From assembly GCA_947624485.1 (NCBI GenBank), contig CANQKM010000011.1, forward strand, positions 1-64,000: 64,000 nt of DNA, read 5' to 3'. A program made the position numbers and the translations under genes. How positions within the stretch are numbered: the first letter of the stretch is position 1; every line of letters begins with the position of its first letter. Shown in pieces: positions 15,634 to 24,404 of this stretch. The DNA is from an uncultured Clostridia bacterium. GTDB lineage: Bacteria; Bacillota; Clostridia; UBA1381. The notes under the pieces are model-generated. The model was not told the DNA's origin and did not search any database. It saw only the letters and a program-made list of their open reading frames with translations.

Positions 15634-17310
15634 TCAGTTATCCTCCTTTCGGGGGAGCGGAGCCTCGTTAAGCACGTCGCCCGTAGGCTCGAAGGGGTTG
15701 ACCTCCACGACGAGCAGATACGACTTGTCGTCCGCGAGCATTTTGTCTATCGCCTTGCCGACCTCGCTGTTTTCCTTGACGGTCGAGGTGTTGAAGCCGT
15801 AAGCCTTCGCGAGCATTTCAAAATCGGGCGTGCCTTCTATATTGACCGCCTGGTAGTTGGCTTTGTACAAAAGGAACTGATGCTCGTGTACCATGCCGAG
15901 CCTGCCGTTTTTGAACAGTACCATTTTTACGGGTATGTCCCAATACGCCATTGTACCCATTTCCGGCAGATCCATCTGGAAAGAGCCGTCGCCCATTACG
16001 GCGATTACGGGCTTTTCGCCCTTCGCGGCGACGGACGCGCCTATCGCGGCGGGAAGTCCGTAGCCCATTGTTCCGAAACCGCCCGACGTAAGGAACGCGC
16101 GCGGCGTTTTGAAATTGTAGCTGTTCGCCGTCCAAATCTGGTTCTGACCGACCTCGGTCGAAACGTACGCGTCGGAATGTGTCTTTTCCGAAAGTACCGT
16201 CATAAAGTACTTCGGGTTTACAAAGCCGTTGTCCTCGTTAAACGGTTCATGCGTAAACCTTGCGCGCAGCTCCTCCGCTTCGCGGATCCATTCCTTTTCG
16301 GCTTTGTAGCCGCTCATGAGCGGAGTAAGCTGTTCGAGTACGTCCTTTATATCGCCGACAACGGGAATGTACGGCTGAACGTTTTTGCCTATTTCCGCGG
16401 GATCGATGTCAATATGTATGAGCTTATTGCCATCCTCGAGTCCCTTGATGTGCGCGACCGTTCTGTCGCCGAGACGCGAACCCATTACGATAACGGTGTC
16501 CGCGCGGTTAAAAATCATGTTCGCGCGCTTGACGCCGTGCGAGCCTATCATGCCGTAGTAGGAATGGTGGTCGCAGGGAAGTACGCCTATGCCCATCATT
16601 GTCGAAACAACGGGTATATCCGTTTCTTTTACGAATTTGCGCAGCTCGTTTACCGCGTCGGATATAACGATACCGCCGCCCGCGAGTATTACGGGCTTTT
16701 TGGACGACTTTATAGCCTCCGCGACCTTCTTCACCTGCGATTCGTTAGCCTTGCCGGTGATTTTGTAGCCGCGTATGCTGACGTTATCGTCCTCTTCGGG
16801 GTAATCGTACTCCGCCTTTAACAAATCCATCGGGAAGTCGATAAGCACCGGCCCCGGTCTGCCCGTCTCCGCGATGTGGAACGCCTCGTTTACCACTCTC
16901 GGTATATCGAGTCCGTCCTTAATAAGGTAGCTGTGCTTTGTGAAGGGCAGCGTCGCGCCGGTAATGTCTACCTCCTGGAACGCGTCCTTGCCGATGAGCG
17001 GCGTCGCTACCTGCCCTGTAAGCGCAACCATCGGAACAGAATCCATGTACGCCGTCGCGATACCCGTTATGAGGTTAGTCGCGCCCGGCCCCGATGTGGC
17101 GGTGCATACGCCCGCTCTTTTCGTGACTCTCGCGTAGCCCGACGCCATGTGCGCCGCGCCCTGCTCGTTTCGTGTCAAAATATGTTTTACGGAGGAAAGA
17201 GACAGCTTGTCTATTATGGGACAATTGGCAGCGCCCGGATATCCGAACACGACCTCAACGCCGTTCTTCTCCAAGGTTTTAACAACCATTTCAGCACCGG
17301 TCATTCTCAA
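15634..17310 (-). CDS. ilvB: acetolactate synthase large subunit
   Basis: 558 residues. Thiamine-diphosphate enzyme that condenses pyruvate to acetolactate. The N-terminal GYPGAANCPIIDKL carries the family pattern, the catalytic-Glu region is ILTRNEQGAAHMA, and the ThDP-binding GDGSFQMDLPEM lies near 440. AAAGGAGG precedes the start. First gene of the minus-strand operon, behind a roughly 180-base structured leader. Confidence 0.95.
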   Translation of the reverse strand: MRMTGAEMVVKTLEKNGVEVVFGYPGAANCPIIDKLSLSSVKHILTRNEQGAAHMASGYARVTKRAGVCTATSGPGATNLITGIATAYMDSVPMVALTGQVATPLIGKDAFQEVDITGATLPFTKHSYLIKDGLDIPRVVNEAFHIAETGRPGPVLIDFPMDLLKAEYDYPEEDDNVSIRGYKITGKANESQVKKVAEAIKSSKKPVILAGGGIVISDAVNELRKFVKETDIPVVSTMMGIGVLPCDHHSYYGMIGSHGVKRANMIFNRADTVIVMGSRLGDRTVAHIKGLEDGNKLIHIDIDPAEIGKNVQPYIPVVGDIKDVLEQLTPLMSGYKAEKEWIREAEELRARFTHEPFNEDNGFVNPKYFMTVLSEKTHSDAYVSTEVGQNQIWTANSYNFKTPRAFLTSGGFGTMGYGLPAAIGASVAAKGEKPVIAVMGDGSFQMDLPEMGTMAYWDIPVKMVLFKNGRLGMVHEHQFLLYKANYQAVNIEGTPDFEMLAKAYGFNTSTVKENSEVGKAIDKMLADDKSYLLVVEVNPFEPTGDVLNEAPLPRKEDN

Positions 17311-17491
17311 AAAAATTCCTCCTTTTCATTAAATATAGTGTCCTCGGCGCGTTTGTTTTTCCTGCGCCGTAAAACCATCTCATTTGGTTAGTCTTGTGGA
17401 AAACCGAAATTTTTTCGATGGTGCTGCCGACAGCCGAAGCTGTCCGCGCGGGTTTGCCGCGCATATGCGGGACTGCCGTTTCAGACCGCAT
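17311..17491 (-). promoter_or_regulatory. structured 5' leader of the ilv operon
   Basis: Minus-strand leader of about 180 bases. Arms visible: ATATGCGG/CCGCATAT (17463-17493), GCGCGG/CCGCGC (17446-17462), GACAGC-TTCG-GCTGTC (17429-17444) and AACCAAATGAGATGGTT nearer the gene. No T-box GGTGG(N)ACC element and no leader peptide rich in Leu, Ile or Val is seen, so the regulatory mode is unknown. This explains the otherwise gene-free 353-base gap to 17664. Confidence 0.45.
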
Positions 17492-17497
17492 ATAGCT

Positions 17498-17526
17498 ATT
17501 TTATCAGCCTGTGACGTAATTGTCAA
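17498..17526 (-). promoter_or_regulatory. sigma-A promoter of the ilv operon
   Basis: Minus strand TTGACA, 17 bases, TAAAAT. Transcript start near 17491, at the 5' arm of the first leader hairpin. Confidence 0.7.
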
Positions 17527-17596
17527 CAGCTTTTTAATACCTGTACGCAAATTTGAATTGACGCTTAAAAAATATGAACACAATCACCAAATATAA

Positions 17597-17625
17597 TTGA
17601 CATTTGGGCGCGAATAATGTATAAT
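17597..17625 (+). promoter_or_regulatory. consensus sigma-A promoter of the GH105 gene
   Basis: TTGACA, 17 bases, TATAAT, 38 bases before the ATG. Confidence 0.75.
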
Positions 17626-17663
17626 TAAACCAATGACTAATTTTATGCAAAGGAGACAGAACA

Positions 17664-19811
17664 ATGGGCTACTATTTTGACGATTCCGTGAGCATAAACG
17701 CTTACGAGGGTACGAATCCGCAGGCGATATTGTCCTCGCTCGCGTACCGCTACATGGGACAAAATCTGAAGCACGGTCTTTATTACCGCGCATATACAAA
17801 CAACGGCATCGTCCGCACTACGGACTATCGCTATCTTGTCGATTTTAATAAGATTTATCCGAACGCGAAAAGCAAGGACTGCGTTTGGGCGTTCGCGACG
17901 ACGTACAGCGACGGCGACGCTAATTTCGGCTTCGACATAAACTGCTTCGGACCGATGGAGATGTACGTAAACGGCGAATTGGTGTATAAGTCGGACATTT
18001 TTAAGGAAAGATATTCCGAAACCGCGACGCGTATTTTCTTTAATGTTCACAAGGGCTGGAACGATATCCGCGTTAAGTTTAAGAAAACTACCGCCGGCTT
18101 CGGCTCGCAGTTCGGCACGTGGATAGGCAAGTGGGACTTCTACACGATAATGCCGACAAAGGAGCGCATGGGCAGAGAGGGCTTCGTGTTTACCGAGCTT
18201 GTCCCCGACGACTATGAACCGCAGTTTGAGGTGGGTATGAGCGAAAAGGATTTTGACAAGAAGCTCTACCCCGAAACGGAATGGTCGGACGACGAGAAGA
18301 AAAAGGGCTGCCTTACGCGTATGTTCGGCACTCCCGAGGGTAAGTACGCGGTCGGTTACGCGAAGGTGTTCTTCGATGACATCAAGGACACAAAGCATAA
18401 AATAACGCTCGATACGCTCGGCGAAACAGTTGTCTATCTTAATAAGAAAGAAGTGTTCAAGACAAGCGGCGGCAGGGAGACTTTCGAGGTTGACGCGCCA
18501 TTGGGCGAATACGATTTATACGTAAAATGCGTATGCGGCGGCGACCGGGGCTACACGCTCGAATGTCCGACAGGTGAGCTGAGAAACGCGGCGCGCGTTA
18601 AGGGTACGAATGACATTTGGATGTATATCGGTCCGTTCGATGCGGATTACGATTTCCCGTTCGATAAGGCTTCGGATATGCTCCATGTTGTGGGAGAGCC
18701 GAAAACATACTGGCGGCTCGACGAGCCGGACACGTTCGTAAGACCGTACAACGAAAACACGCTGTTCGGAAGGTGGAATTACCCCTTGGGCGTTACGATG
18801 TACGGACTTCTTCACACGGCTATGCTTATCGGCTCGGAGGATATCAAGAAATACATAAAGGAGCATGTGCAGCTCTGTATCGACACGTTTGAGTACGCGA
18901 TGTGGGACAAGGAGCAGTACGGCGGCGCTACGTCGATACACAATCTGCTCACGTCGATAGACAGCCTCGACGACTGCGGCTCGTTCGCGTCGACTATGCT
19001 GGAGGTCCACAAGTATCTCGGACTTAAAGATGTGAAGGTCGTTGCGGATTACGTCGGCGACTACATCTTCAACCATCAGGACAGGCTCGAGGACGGCACG
19101 TTCTGGCGTAAGGATATGATGCACCACTTCCACAACCTTACGATGTGGGCGGACGATTTATATATGAGCGTTCCGTTCCTGACGCGCTACTACGAATTCA
19201 CCGGCGACCAAAAGTATATCGACGACGCGGCGAACCAGTTCTTCGGCTTCAAAAAGCGTCTGTTTATGCCGGAGCAGAGCATAATGTCGCACGTTTACGA
19301 CTTCAAATACGACACAAAGACGAATGTGCCGTGGGGACGCGGCAACGGCTGGGTCGTATTCTCAATGACGGAGCTTCTCGAAAAGCTGCCGGAGGATCAC
19401 CCGAAGAGAAACGATTTAATAGAGTTCCTCAACACTCTCTGCGAGGGTTATCTCAAACTGCAGGATGAGGACGGCATGTGGCATCAGGTAATAACCGATT
19501 GGGACAGCTACCCCGAAACGTCATGTACGTCGATGTTCATTTACGCGTTCTCGCGCGGAATCCGCTTCGGCTGGCTCAGAAATCCCGAAAAGTATGTTAA
19601 GGCTATATATAAGGGCTGGGAGGCTATCTCAAAGACGAGCGTTGACAGAGGCGGAAACGTTTACGGCGTATGCCGCGGCTCGGAGTTCTCGTTTATACCC
19701 GATTACTACAAATACGAGCTTGGCTGGAACCTCAACGACACGCACGGCACGGGCATAGTTATGCTTGCCGGAATAGAGGTTATACGTCTCGGAGAGTTCC
19801 TCGAAAAATAA
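17664..19811 (+). CDS. glycoside hydrolase family 105 (unsaturated rhamnogalacturonyl hydrolase-like)
   Basis: 715 residues, no signal peptide, so probably cytoplasmic. The first 330 residues look beta-rich and are not recognised; the rest is the alpha/alpha-barrel of GH88/GH105 enzymes, with TMWADDLYMSVPFL, WGRGNGWV and the closing DTHGTGIVMLAGIEV. Such enzymes remove the unsaturated uronic acid from pectin fragments produced by lyases. The LplB/YtcP/LipO-type importer immediately downstream is the usual partner. Own promoter and terminator. The long N-terminal extension is unusual compared with a bare GH105 domain of about 370 residues. Confidence 0.87.
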   Translation: MGYYFDDSVSINAYEGTNPQAILSSLAYRYMGQNLKHGLYYRAYTNNGIVRTTDYRYLVDFNKIYPNAKSKDCVWAFATTYSDGDANFGFDINCFGPMEMYVNGELVYKSDIFKERYSETATRIFFNVHKGWNDIRVKFKKTTAGFGSQFGTWIGKWDFYTIMPTKERMGREGFVFTELVPDDYEPQFEVGMSEKDFDKKLYPETEWSDDEKKKGCLTRMFGTPEGKYAVGYAKVFFDDIKDTKHKITLDTLGETVVYLNKKEVFKTSGGRETFEVDAPLGEYDLYVKCVCGGDRGYTLECPTGELRNAARVKGTNDIWMYIGPFDADYDFPFDKASDMLHVVGEPKTYWRLDEPDTFVRPYNENTLFGRWNYPLGVTMYGLLHTAMLIGSEDIKKYIKEHVQLCIDTFEYAMWDKEQYGGATSIHNLLTSIDSLDDCGSFASTMLEVHKYLGLKDVKVVADYVGDYIFNHQDRLEDGTFWRKDMMHHFHNLTMWADDLYMSVPFLTRYYEFTGDQKYIDDAANQFFGFKKRLFMPEQSIMSHVYDFKYDTKTNVPWGRGNGWVVFSMTELLEKLPEDHPKRNDLIEFLNTLCEGYLKLQDEDGMWHQVITDWDSYPETSCTSMFIYAFSRGIRFGWLRNPEKYVKAIYKGWEAISKTSVDRGGNVYGVCRGSEFSFIPDYYKYELGWNLNDTHGTGIVMLAGIEVIRLGEFLEK

Positions 19812-19833
19812 CGTTTGGTTAAATTAAACAAAG

Positions 19834-19865
19834 AAAAACGGCGGCTCAATAAACCGCCGTTTTTT
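19834..19865 (+). terminator. rho-independent terminator
   Basis: CGGCGG, nine-base loop, CCGCCG and T-run after the GH105 gene. Confidence 0.8.
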
Positions 19866-20029
19866 ATCGTTAAATTTAACAATACATCTCCGGTTTTTTT
19901 ATGGACTTTTTAGCCTATTTTATGGTAACATGAGTTACGTCACATTAAATACATATGGCGCGGCGGTAGTGATTTTATACAAAACAACAAAATTTTTTAA
20001 AAAAAATTGCATTTTTTTCACAAAAAGTA

Positions 20030-20058
20030 TTGCAATCTTTACCGAAATGAGCTATAAT
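20030..20058 (+). promoter_or_regulatory. sigma-A promoter of the sugar importer operon
   Basis: TTGCAA, 17 bases, TATAAT. It lies in the 349-base gap 19812-20160, which otherwise holds only the GH105 terminator, an A/T-tract stretch and a leader hairpin TGCGGAT (20090-20096)/ATCCGCA (20108-20114). Confidence 0.6.
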
Positions 20059-20160
20059 GTATTTATTAAATTTATGCCTTTGTGCAAATTGCGGATAAAC
20101 GCCCAAGATCCGCACTTTCCGCAAAGACTGTAAACACATAAAATTTAGGGAGGGTATGCT

Positions 20161-21156
20161 ATGGCTAAAGCTCAAAAAATTGTGCTTACTCCCGAGGAGA
20201 AAGCACATCAAAAGGTGAGAAGACGGGCGCAGATCAAGCGTGACAGATGGATATATCTGTTGCTCTTGCCCGGATTTTTGTATTTCATAATCTTTAAAAT
20301 CGTACCTATGTACGGCGTACTTATCGCATTTAAAGATTACTATGCGCCGAGCCAGTTCTTCGGACCGGGATTTTCCGAGTTCGGAAAGGATTGGGTAGGC
20401 TTTGAGAACTTCAGACTGTTCCTTACGGACTCATCCTTCTGGATGCTCCTAAGAAACACGCTGATAATTTCGGGAATGAATATTATATTCTTCTTCCCGC
20501 TCCCGATTGTTATGGCGCTTCTTTTGAACGAAATGAAGGTTCAGTGGTACAAGAAAGCTATCCAGACGCTTGTATACGTACCTCACTTCGTATCTATGGT
20601 AGTCGTATTCTCGATTACATACGTCCTTTTAAGAGCGCCTGCGGCAAAGGAATCGGGCGGTGCTATCTACGAGATTGTTAAAACCTTAAACGGCGGCAAC
20701 GGAGTGGATATAATGCAGGATAAGATTGCAATATATTGGGTTGTCCTTCTCCAGAATGTTTGGAAGGAAACAGGCTGGGGAACGATTATCTTCCTTGCGG
20801 CTCTGGCGGGTGTTGACGTAGAGCAGTACGAGGCGGCTATAGTTGACGGCGCTAACCGTTGGCAGCAGCTCATCTACATAACGCTTCCGGCAATCACGGG
20901 CACGATTGTCACAATGTTAATCCTCAGAATGGGCAGCGTTCTTAACACAGGTTACGAACAGCTCATCCTGTTAAAGAACAGCGGTAACGCGGACTCTATC
21001 CAGACCTTCGACACATACGTATACTTCCAAGGTATGCAAGGCGGTGAATACGGTTATACGACGGCGGTATCATTGTTCAAGTCAATTATCAGTATTATCT
21101 TCATCCAGTCGGCAAACGCTATCGCTAAGCATGCCGGTCAGGAAGGTCTTTATTAA
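20161..21156 (+). CDS. sugar ABC transporter permease (LplB family)
   Basis: 331 residues with about six membrane helices. The N-terminus (DRWIYLLLLPGFLYFIIFKI VPMYG region) and the EAA loop EQYEAAIVDGANRWQQ, which docks the ATPase, are typical of LplB-type permeases for complex oligosaccharides. It forms a heterodimer with the next gene. As is usual for this subfamily, no dedicated ATPase gene is present; a shared MsmX-like ATPase elsewhere is expected. GGGAGGG precedes the ATG. Confidence 0.92.
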   Translation: MAKAQKIVLTPEEKAHQKVRRRAQIKRDRWIYLLLLPGFLYFIIFKIVPMYGVLIAFKDYYAPSQFFGPGFSEFGKDWVGFENFRLFLTDSSFWMLLRNTLIISGMNIIFFFPLPIVMALLLNEMKVQWYKKAIQTLVYVPHFVSMVVVFSITYVLLRAPAAKESGGAIYEIVKTLNGGNGVDIMQDKIAIYWVVLLQNVWKETGWGTIIFLAALAGVDVEQYEAAIVDGANRWQQLIYITLPAITGTIVTMLILRMGSVLNTGYEQLILLKNSGNADSIQTFDTYVYFQGMQGGEYGYTTAVSLFKSIISIIFIQSANAIAKHAGQEGLY

Positions 21157-21176
21157 AGAAGGGAGGACGAGAGAGT

Positions 21177-22055
21177 ATGATAAGTATAAAGAGAAGAAGT
21201 CTCGGCGACTTCATCGGAGATATTGTTATATACGCCGTAATGACCATTCTTGCATTGCTCATGGTCATCCCCTTCATCTATGTAATTGCGGCATCCTTTG
21301 CTAAGGAGTCCGAAATTCAGACAAGACCGTTGTTCCTTTGGCCGGAGCAGCCTACGCTCGCGGCGTATAAAAAGGTATTTGATATGAATGACATGGGACC
21401 GACGGTATTCCGTTCGCTTGGTGTTTCAATCGGCGTAACGCTCGTAGGTACAATCATAAACATGTTGTTCACGACGACAATGGCATACGGACTTTCGAGA
21501 AAAGATCTTGTAGGTAAAGGCCCGATACTTAAAATGGTAATGTTCACCATGGTATTCAGCGGCGGTATGATTCCTACCTTCCTCGTTGTAAGAGCCTTGG
21601 GAATGTACGATACTTTTACGGCGCTTATTCTTCCGGGCGCGATCAGCGCGTACAACATGCTGATTGTAAGAAACTTCTTTATGGGACTGCCTATAGAGCT
21701 TGAAGAAGCCGCTGCGATAGACGGATGTTCCGAGATAGGAATATTCTTCAAGATAGCGCTTCCGCTTTCAATGCCTGTAATTGCGACCTTCAGCCTGTTC
21801 TACGGCGTTGGTCACTGGAACGACTACATGGCATCGCTCATCTACATAGATGATCAGAAGAAGTATCCGTTCACCCTGGTGCTCCGCAGCCTTGTAATGC
21901 AGAACGCCGAGGAAATGACGGAGGGTGAACTTCCCCCGTCGGATACGCTGAAGATGGCGGTTATCGTTATAGGTACAATTCCTATCCTCTGCGTATATCC
22001 GTTCCTGCAGAAGCACTTTGCGGCAGGTACGATGGTCGGCGCCGTTAAGGGTTAA
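21177..22055 (+). CDS. sugar ABC transporter permease (YtcP/carbohydrate permease family)
   Basis: 292 residues with six predicted membrane helices and the EAA motif ELEEAAAIDGCSEIGIF. Second membrane subunit of the importer. 20 bases after the first permease, with GGGAGGACG before the ATG. Confidence 0.92.
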   Translation: MISIKRRSLGDFIGDIVIYAVMTILALLMVIPFIYVIAASFAKESEIQTRPLFLWPEQPTLAAYKKVFDMNDMGPTVFRSLGVSIGVTLVGTIINMLFTTTMAYGLSRKDLVGKGPILKMVMFTMVFSGGMIPTFLVVRALGMYDTFTALILPGAISAYNMLIVRNFFMGLPIELEEAAAIDGCSEIGIFFKIALPLSMPVIATFSLFYGVGHWNDYMASLIYIDDQKKYPFTLVLRSLVMQNAEEMTEGELPPSDTLKMAVIVIGTIPILCVYPFLQKHFAAGTMVGAVKG

Positions 22056-22105
22056 TCCCGTCGGTGAAATCGGAATTAGACTTTTATGTAGGGAGGAATT
22101 AAAAT

Positions 22106-23743
22106 ATGACAAAAACTTTGAAAAGAGTTGTCTGCGCATCCGTCGCGTCGCTGATGCTTATCGGCGCGCTTGCGGGCTGCGGCAAGCAGACACAGCCCAT
22201 AGACGGTGAAAACCCGACGATAGATATTCTCTGTAAAGCGTTTAACGCGACTTCCGCGGGACAGAGCAGCCCCGTTGTACAGGAGCTTGAAAATTATCTT
22301 GCGGATAAAATGGGCGTAAACAGCTTGACGCTGAATCTGAAGTGGGCGCCGAGCGCCACATACAACGAAAAGACCGTTACGACAATGGGTTCGGGCGTTT
22401 ACCCGCACGCAATGCTCGTAAGTACGAGAAACTCGAGTGTTATCGTTGCCGCAAGAAAGGGTATATTCTGGAATATTACGGACGCATTTGCGCCCGACAG
22501 CCCGTATGAAAACCTTAAGCAGTCGAGCGAGCTTATAAACAGAAACATCTCGATTGACGGCGACAACTACGGCATTTACAGATCCAGAGAGCTCGGACGT
22601 GCCGGTATATCTATAAGAAAAGACTGGCTTGATAAGCTCGGCGAGCCTATCCCCGAGACGCTTGAGGATCTCGACAGAGTTATGAGACGTTTCACGGAGG
22701 ATGATCCGGACGGCAACGGTCAGGATGATACATACGGTATGATTATTTCTACATACCTCCAGGGACCGCTCGACAACCTCGCGCTTTGGAACGGTGCGCC
22801 GAACGCTTGGGGTATCGATCCCGCGACAGGCAAGCTTGCTCCGTCGTTCATGTTCGATCAGTATATCGAGGCTATGGACATGATCCACGACTGGTACAGC
22901 AAGGGCTACATAAACCAGAACATGGCTTCGCTTCCCGACGGTAAGTGGAATGAGGACTTCCTCAACGGAAAGGCGGGCATAATCATTGACGTTGCCGACC
23001 GTTCAAGAAGACTTGCTCAGAATATTGTGGAAATTGAAGGCCAGGAGAATGCGGTTGTTGACGTATTCGGTTATGTTAAGAAGGATGCCGAGTCGCCCAA
23101 GAGAACACTTCCGACAACCGGTTACGACAGCTTCTATGTACTGCCGACGCCGGCGCTTCCGACAGAGGAACAGCGTGACTTCATGCTTGGCGTAATGGAT
23201 CACCTGAACGACCTTGAAGCTGTAAACATGATGAACTACGGTATTGAAGGCGTTCACTACAATGTGGTTGACGGCAGCTACGCGGAGAAGGTTGACGACA
23301 GTGCGCTTCAGGCCCAGATCAACGACCTTAACCAGCTCTCGATGGGTATAGTATCGTTCGAGGACGGCTTCAAGACGAAGTACAACGATTCGGCAGCTGT
23401 TGTTGCCGAGAAGGTTGACGCGGTTTACGCGGACAACAAGCTTTGGGCGGTTGCTAACCCGGCTGAGCCTTACGTATCGCCGACGCAGACCAGAAGAGGC
23501 ACGACGCTTGACGATATTATGGCTAACGCGAAGGCTAAGTACTGCGTAGGTCAGATCAGTCTCGACGCTTACAAGACTGAAATCCAGAGATGGCTTGACA
23601 TGGGCGGTTATGACGTTATCGATGAAATTAACAGCTCATTCGATGTTGATGAGGTTGCTCAGGAAACAAAGCAGAGCATGATCGACGACGCAAACCAGAG
23701 AGGCGTTAAGATTGCGGACGGAGTAAACTACAACCGCGACTGA
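22106..23743 (+). CDS. sugar ABC transporter substrate-binding lipoprotein
   Basis: 545 residues. Lipoprotein signal ending LAGC at about residue 26, so the mature protein is anchored outside the membrane. Large LipO-like binding protein, with the DPDGNGQDDTYGM segment characteristic of family 1 solute-binding proteins near 210. Its position last in a permease-permease-binding-protein operon next to GH105 points to pectin- or rhamnogalacturonan-derived oligosaccharides, an inference from context. Confidence 0.9.
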   Translation: MTKTLKRVVCASVASLMLIGALAGCGKQTQPIDGENPTIDILCKAFNATSAGQSSPVVQELENYLADKMGVNSLTLNLKWAPSATYNEKTVTTMGSGVYPHAMLVSTRNSSVIVAARKGIFWNITDAFAPDSPYENLKQSSELINRNISIDGDNYGIYRSRELGRAGISIRKDWLDKLGEPIPETLEDLDRVMRRFTEDDPDGNGQDDTYGMIISTYLQGPLDNLALWNGAPNAWGIDPATGKLAPSFMFDQYIEAMDMIHDWYSKGYINQNMASLPDGKWNEDFLNGKAGIIIDVADRSRRLAQNIVEIEGQENAVVDVFGYVKKDAESPKRTLPTTGYDSFYVLPTPALPTEEQRDFMLGVMDHLNDLEAVNMMNYGIEGVHYNVVDGSYAEKVDDSALQAQINDLNQLSMGIVSFEDGFKTKYNDSAAVVAEKVDAVYADNKLWAVANPAEPYVSPTQTRRGTTLDDIMANAKAKYCVGQISLDAYKTEIQRWLDMGGYDVIDEINSSFDVDEVAQETKQSMIDDANQRGVKIADGVNYNRD

Positions 23744-23763
23744 TAACCCTTAAAACAAAAATC

Positions 23764-23791
23764 AAAAAGAGCGCTTCGGCGCTCTTTTTTT
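23764..23791 (+). terminator. rho-independent terminator
   Basis: AAAAAGAGCGC TTCG GCGCTCTTTTT, ending the importer operon. Confidence 0.85.
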
Positions 23792-23830
23792 GCGTTTTCA
23801 AAACATTTTGACAACAAAATAAAAAAGTAC

Positions 23831-23859
23831 TGTTTTTTTCGCGAATTTTATTGTATAAT
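23831..23859 (+). promoter_or_regulatory. possible promoter of the zapA-shape gene run
   Basis: TATAAT at 23854-23859 with a poor -35 (TGTTTT) at 17-base spacing. Confidence 0.35.
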
Positions 23860-23900
23860 AAAAAATATAATAGGCATATTTTGGACAAGGAGGTCTGCAA

Positions 23901-24404
23901 ATGTCTGTGAATAAAATAACCTTTGTGATAAATTCGCGCAGTTACACGGTCGTCGCCGAGGAAACGCCGGAGTATCTCGAAAAGCTGTGTTCTCACGTGA
24001 ACGAGAAGGTGGAAAACGTGCTTCGCGGCGGGCAGAACATAATGGGCGAGCGTCCGCTTGTTCTTGCCGCGCTCAACATCTGCGACGAGTATTACAAGCA
24101 GCTTGAGGAAAACGACACGCTCAAAGGAAAAACGGCGGAGCTTAAAGAGAAAAACAGCAGGCTCGAACGTGAGGCGGAGAACGCGCAGGACGAGCTTGAC
24201 ATGGTAAAAAGCGGTCAGGTCTCGATCGACGAAGCCGCAATGCGCGCCGAGGTGAGCGACGCGAACGAAAAACTGAACGGCGCAAACAACAAGATTAAAT
24301 TCCTCGAGGGACAGGTAAAAAGCCTGAAGGAGAAAATCGTGAAGCTTGAAGAACGCGACAAAAAGCGCGAGCAGGACTTTCTCGATTTGATAGACAAGCA
24401 GTAA
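23901..24404 (+). CDS. zapA: cell division protein ZapA
   Basis: 167 residues. The N-terminal globular ZapA head (MSVNKITFVINSRSYTVVAE, then ERPLVLAALNICDEYYK) is followed by a long charged coiled coil from about 75 to the end, longer than in short ZapA proteins. It bundles FtsZ filaments at the division ring. AAGGAGG before the ATG. The stop codon overlaps the next start (TAATG). Confidence 0.85.
   Translation: MSVNKITFVINSRSYTVVAEETPEYLEKLCSHVNEKVENVLRGGQNIMGERPLVLAALNICDEYYKQLEENDTLKGKTAELKEKNSRLEREAENAQDELDMVKSGQVSIDEAAMRAEVSDANEKLNGANNKIKFLEGQVKSLKEKIVKLEERDKKREQDFLDLIDKQ

Noticed and set aside
15541-16821. Long plus-strand ORF opposite ilvB (426 aa) and similar long antisense ORFs
   Set aside because: Shadow frames of well-supported genes; no family features or ribosome sites.
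17328-17342. GAGGACACTATA on the minus strand in the ilvB leader as a degenerate word
   Set aside because: Two mismatches in 12; not convincing on its own.
17311-17491. T-box riboswitch in the ilv leader
   Set aside because: No GGTGG(N)ACC antiterminator core and no classic terminator.
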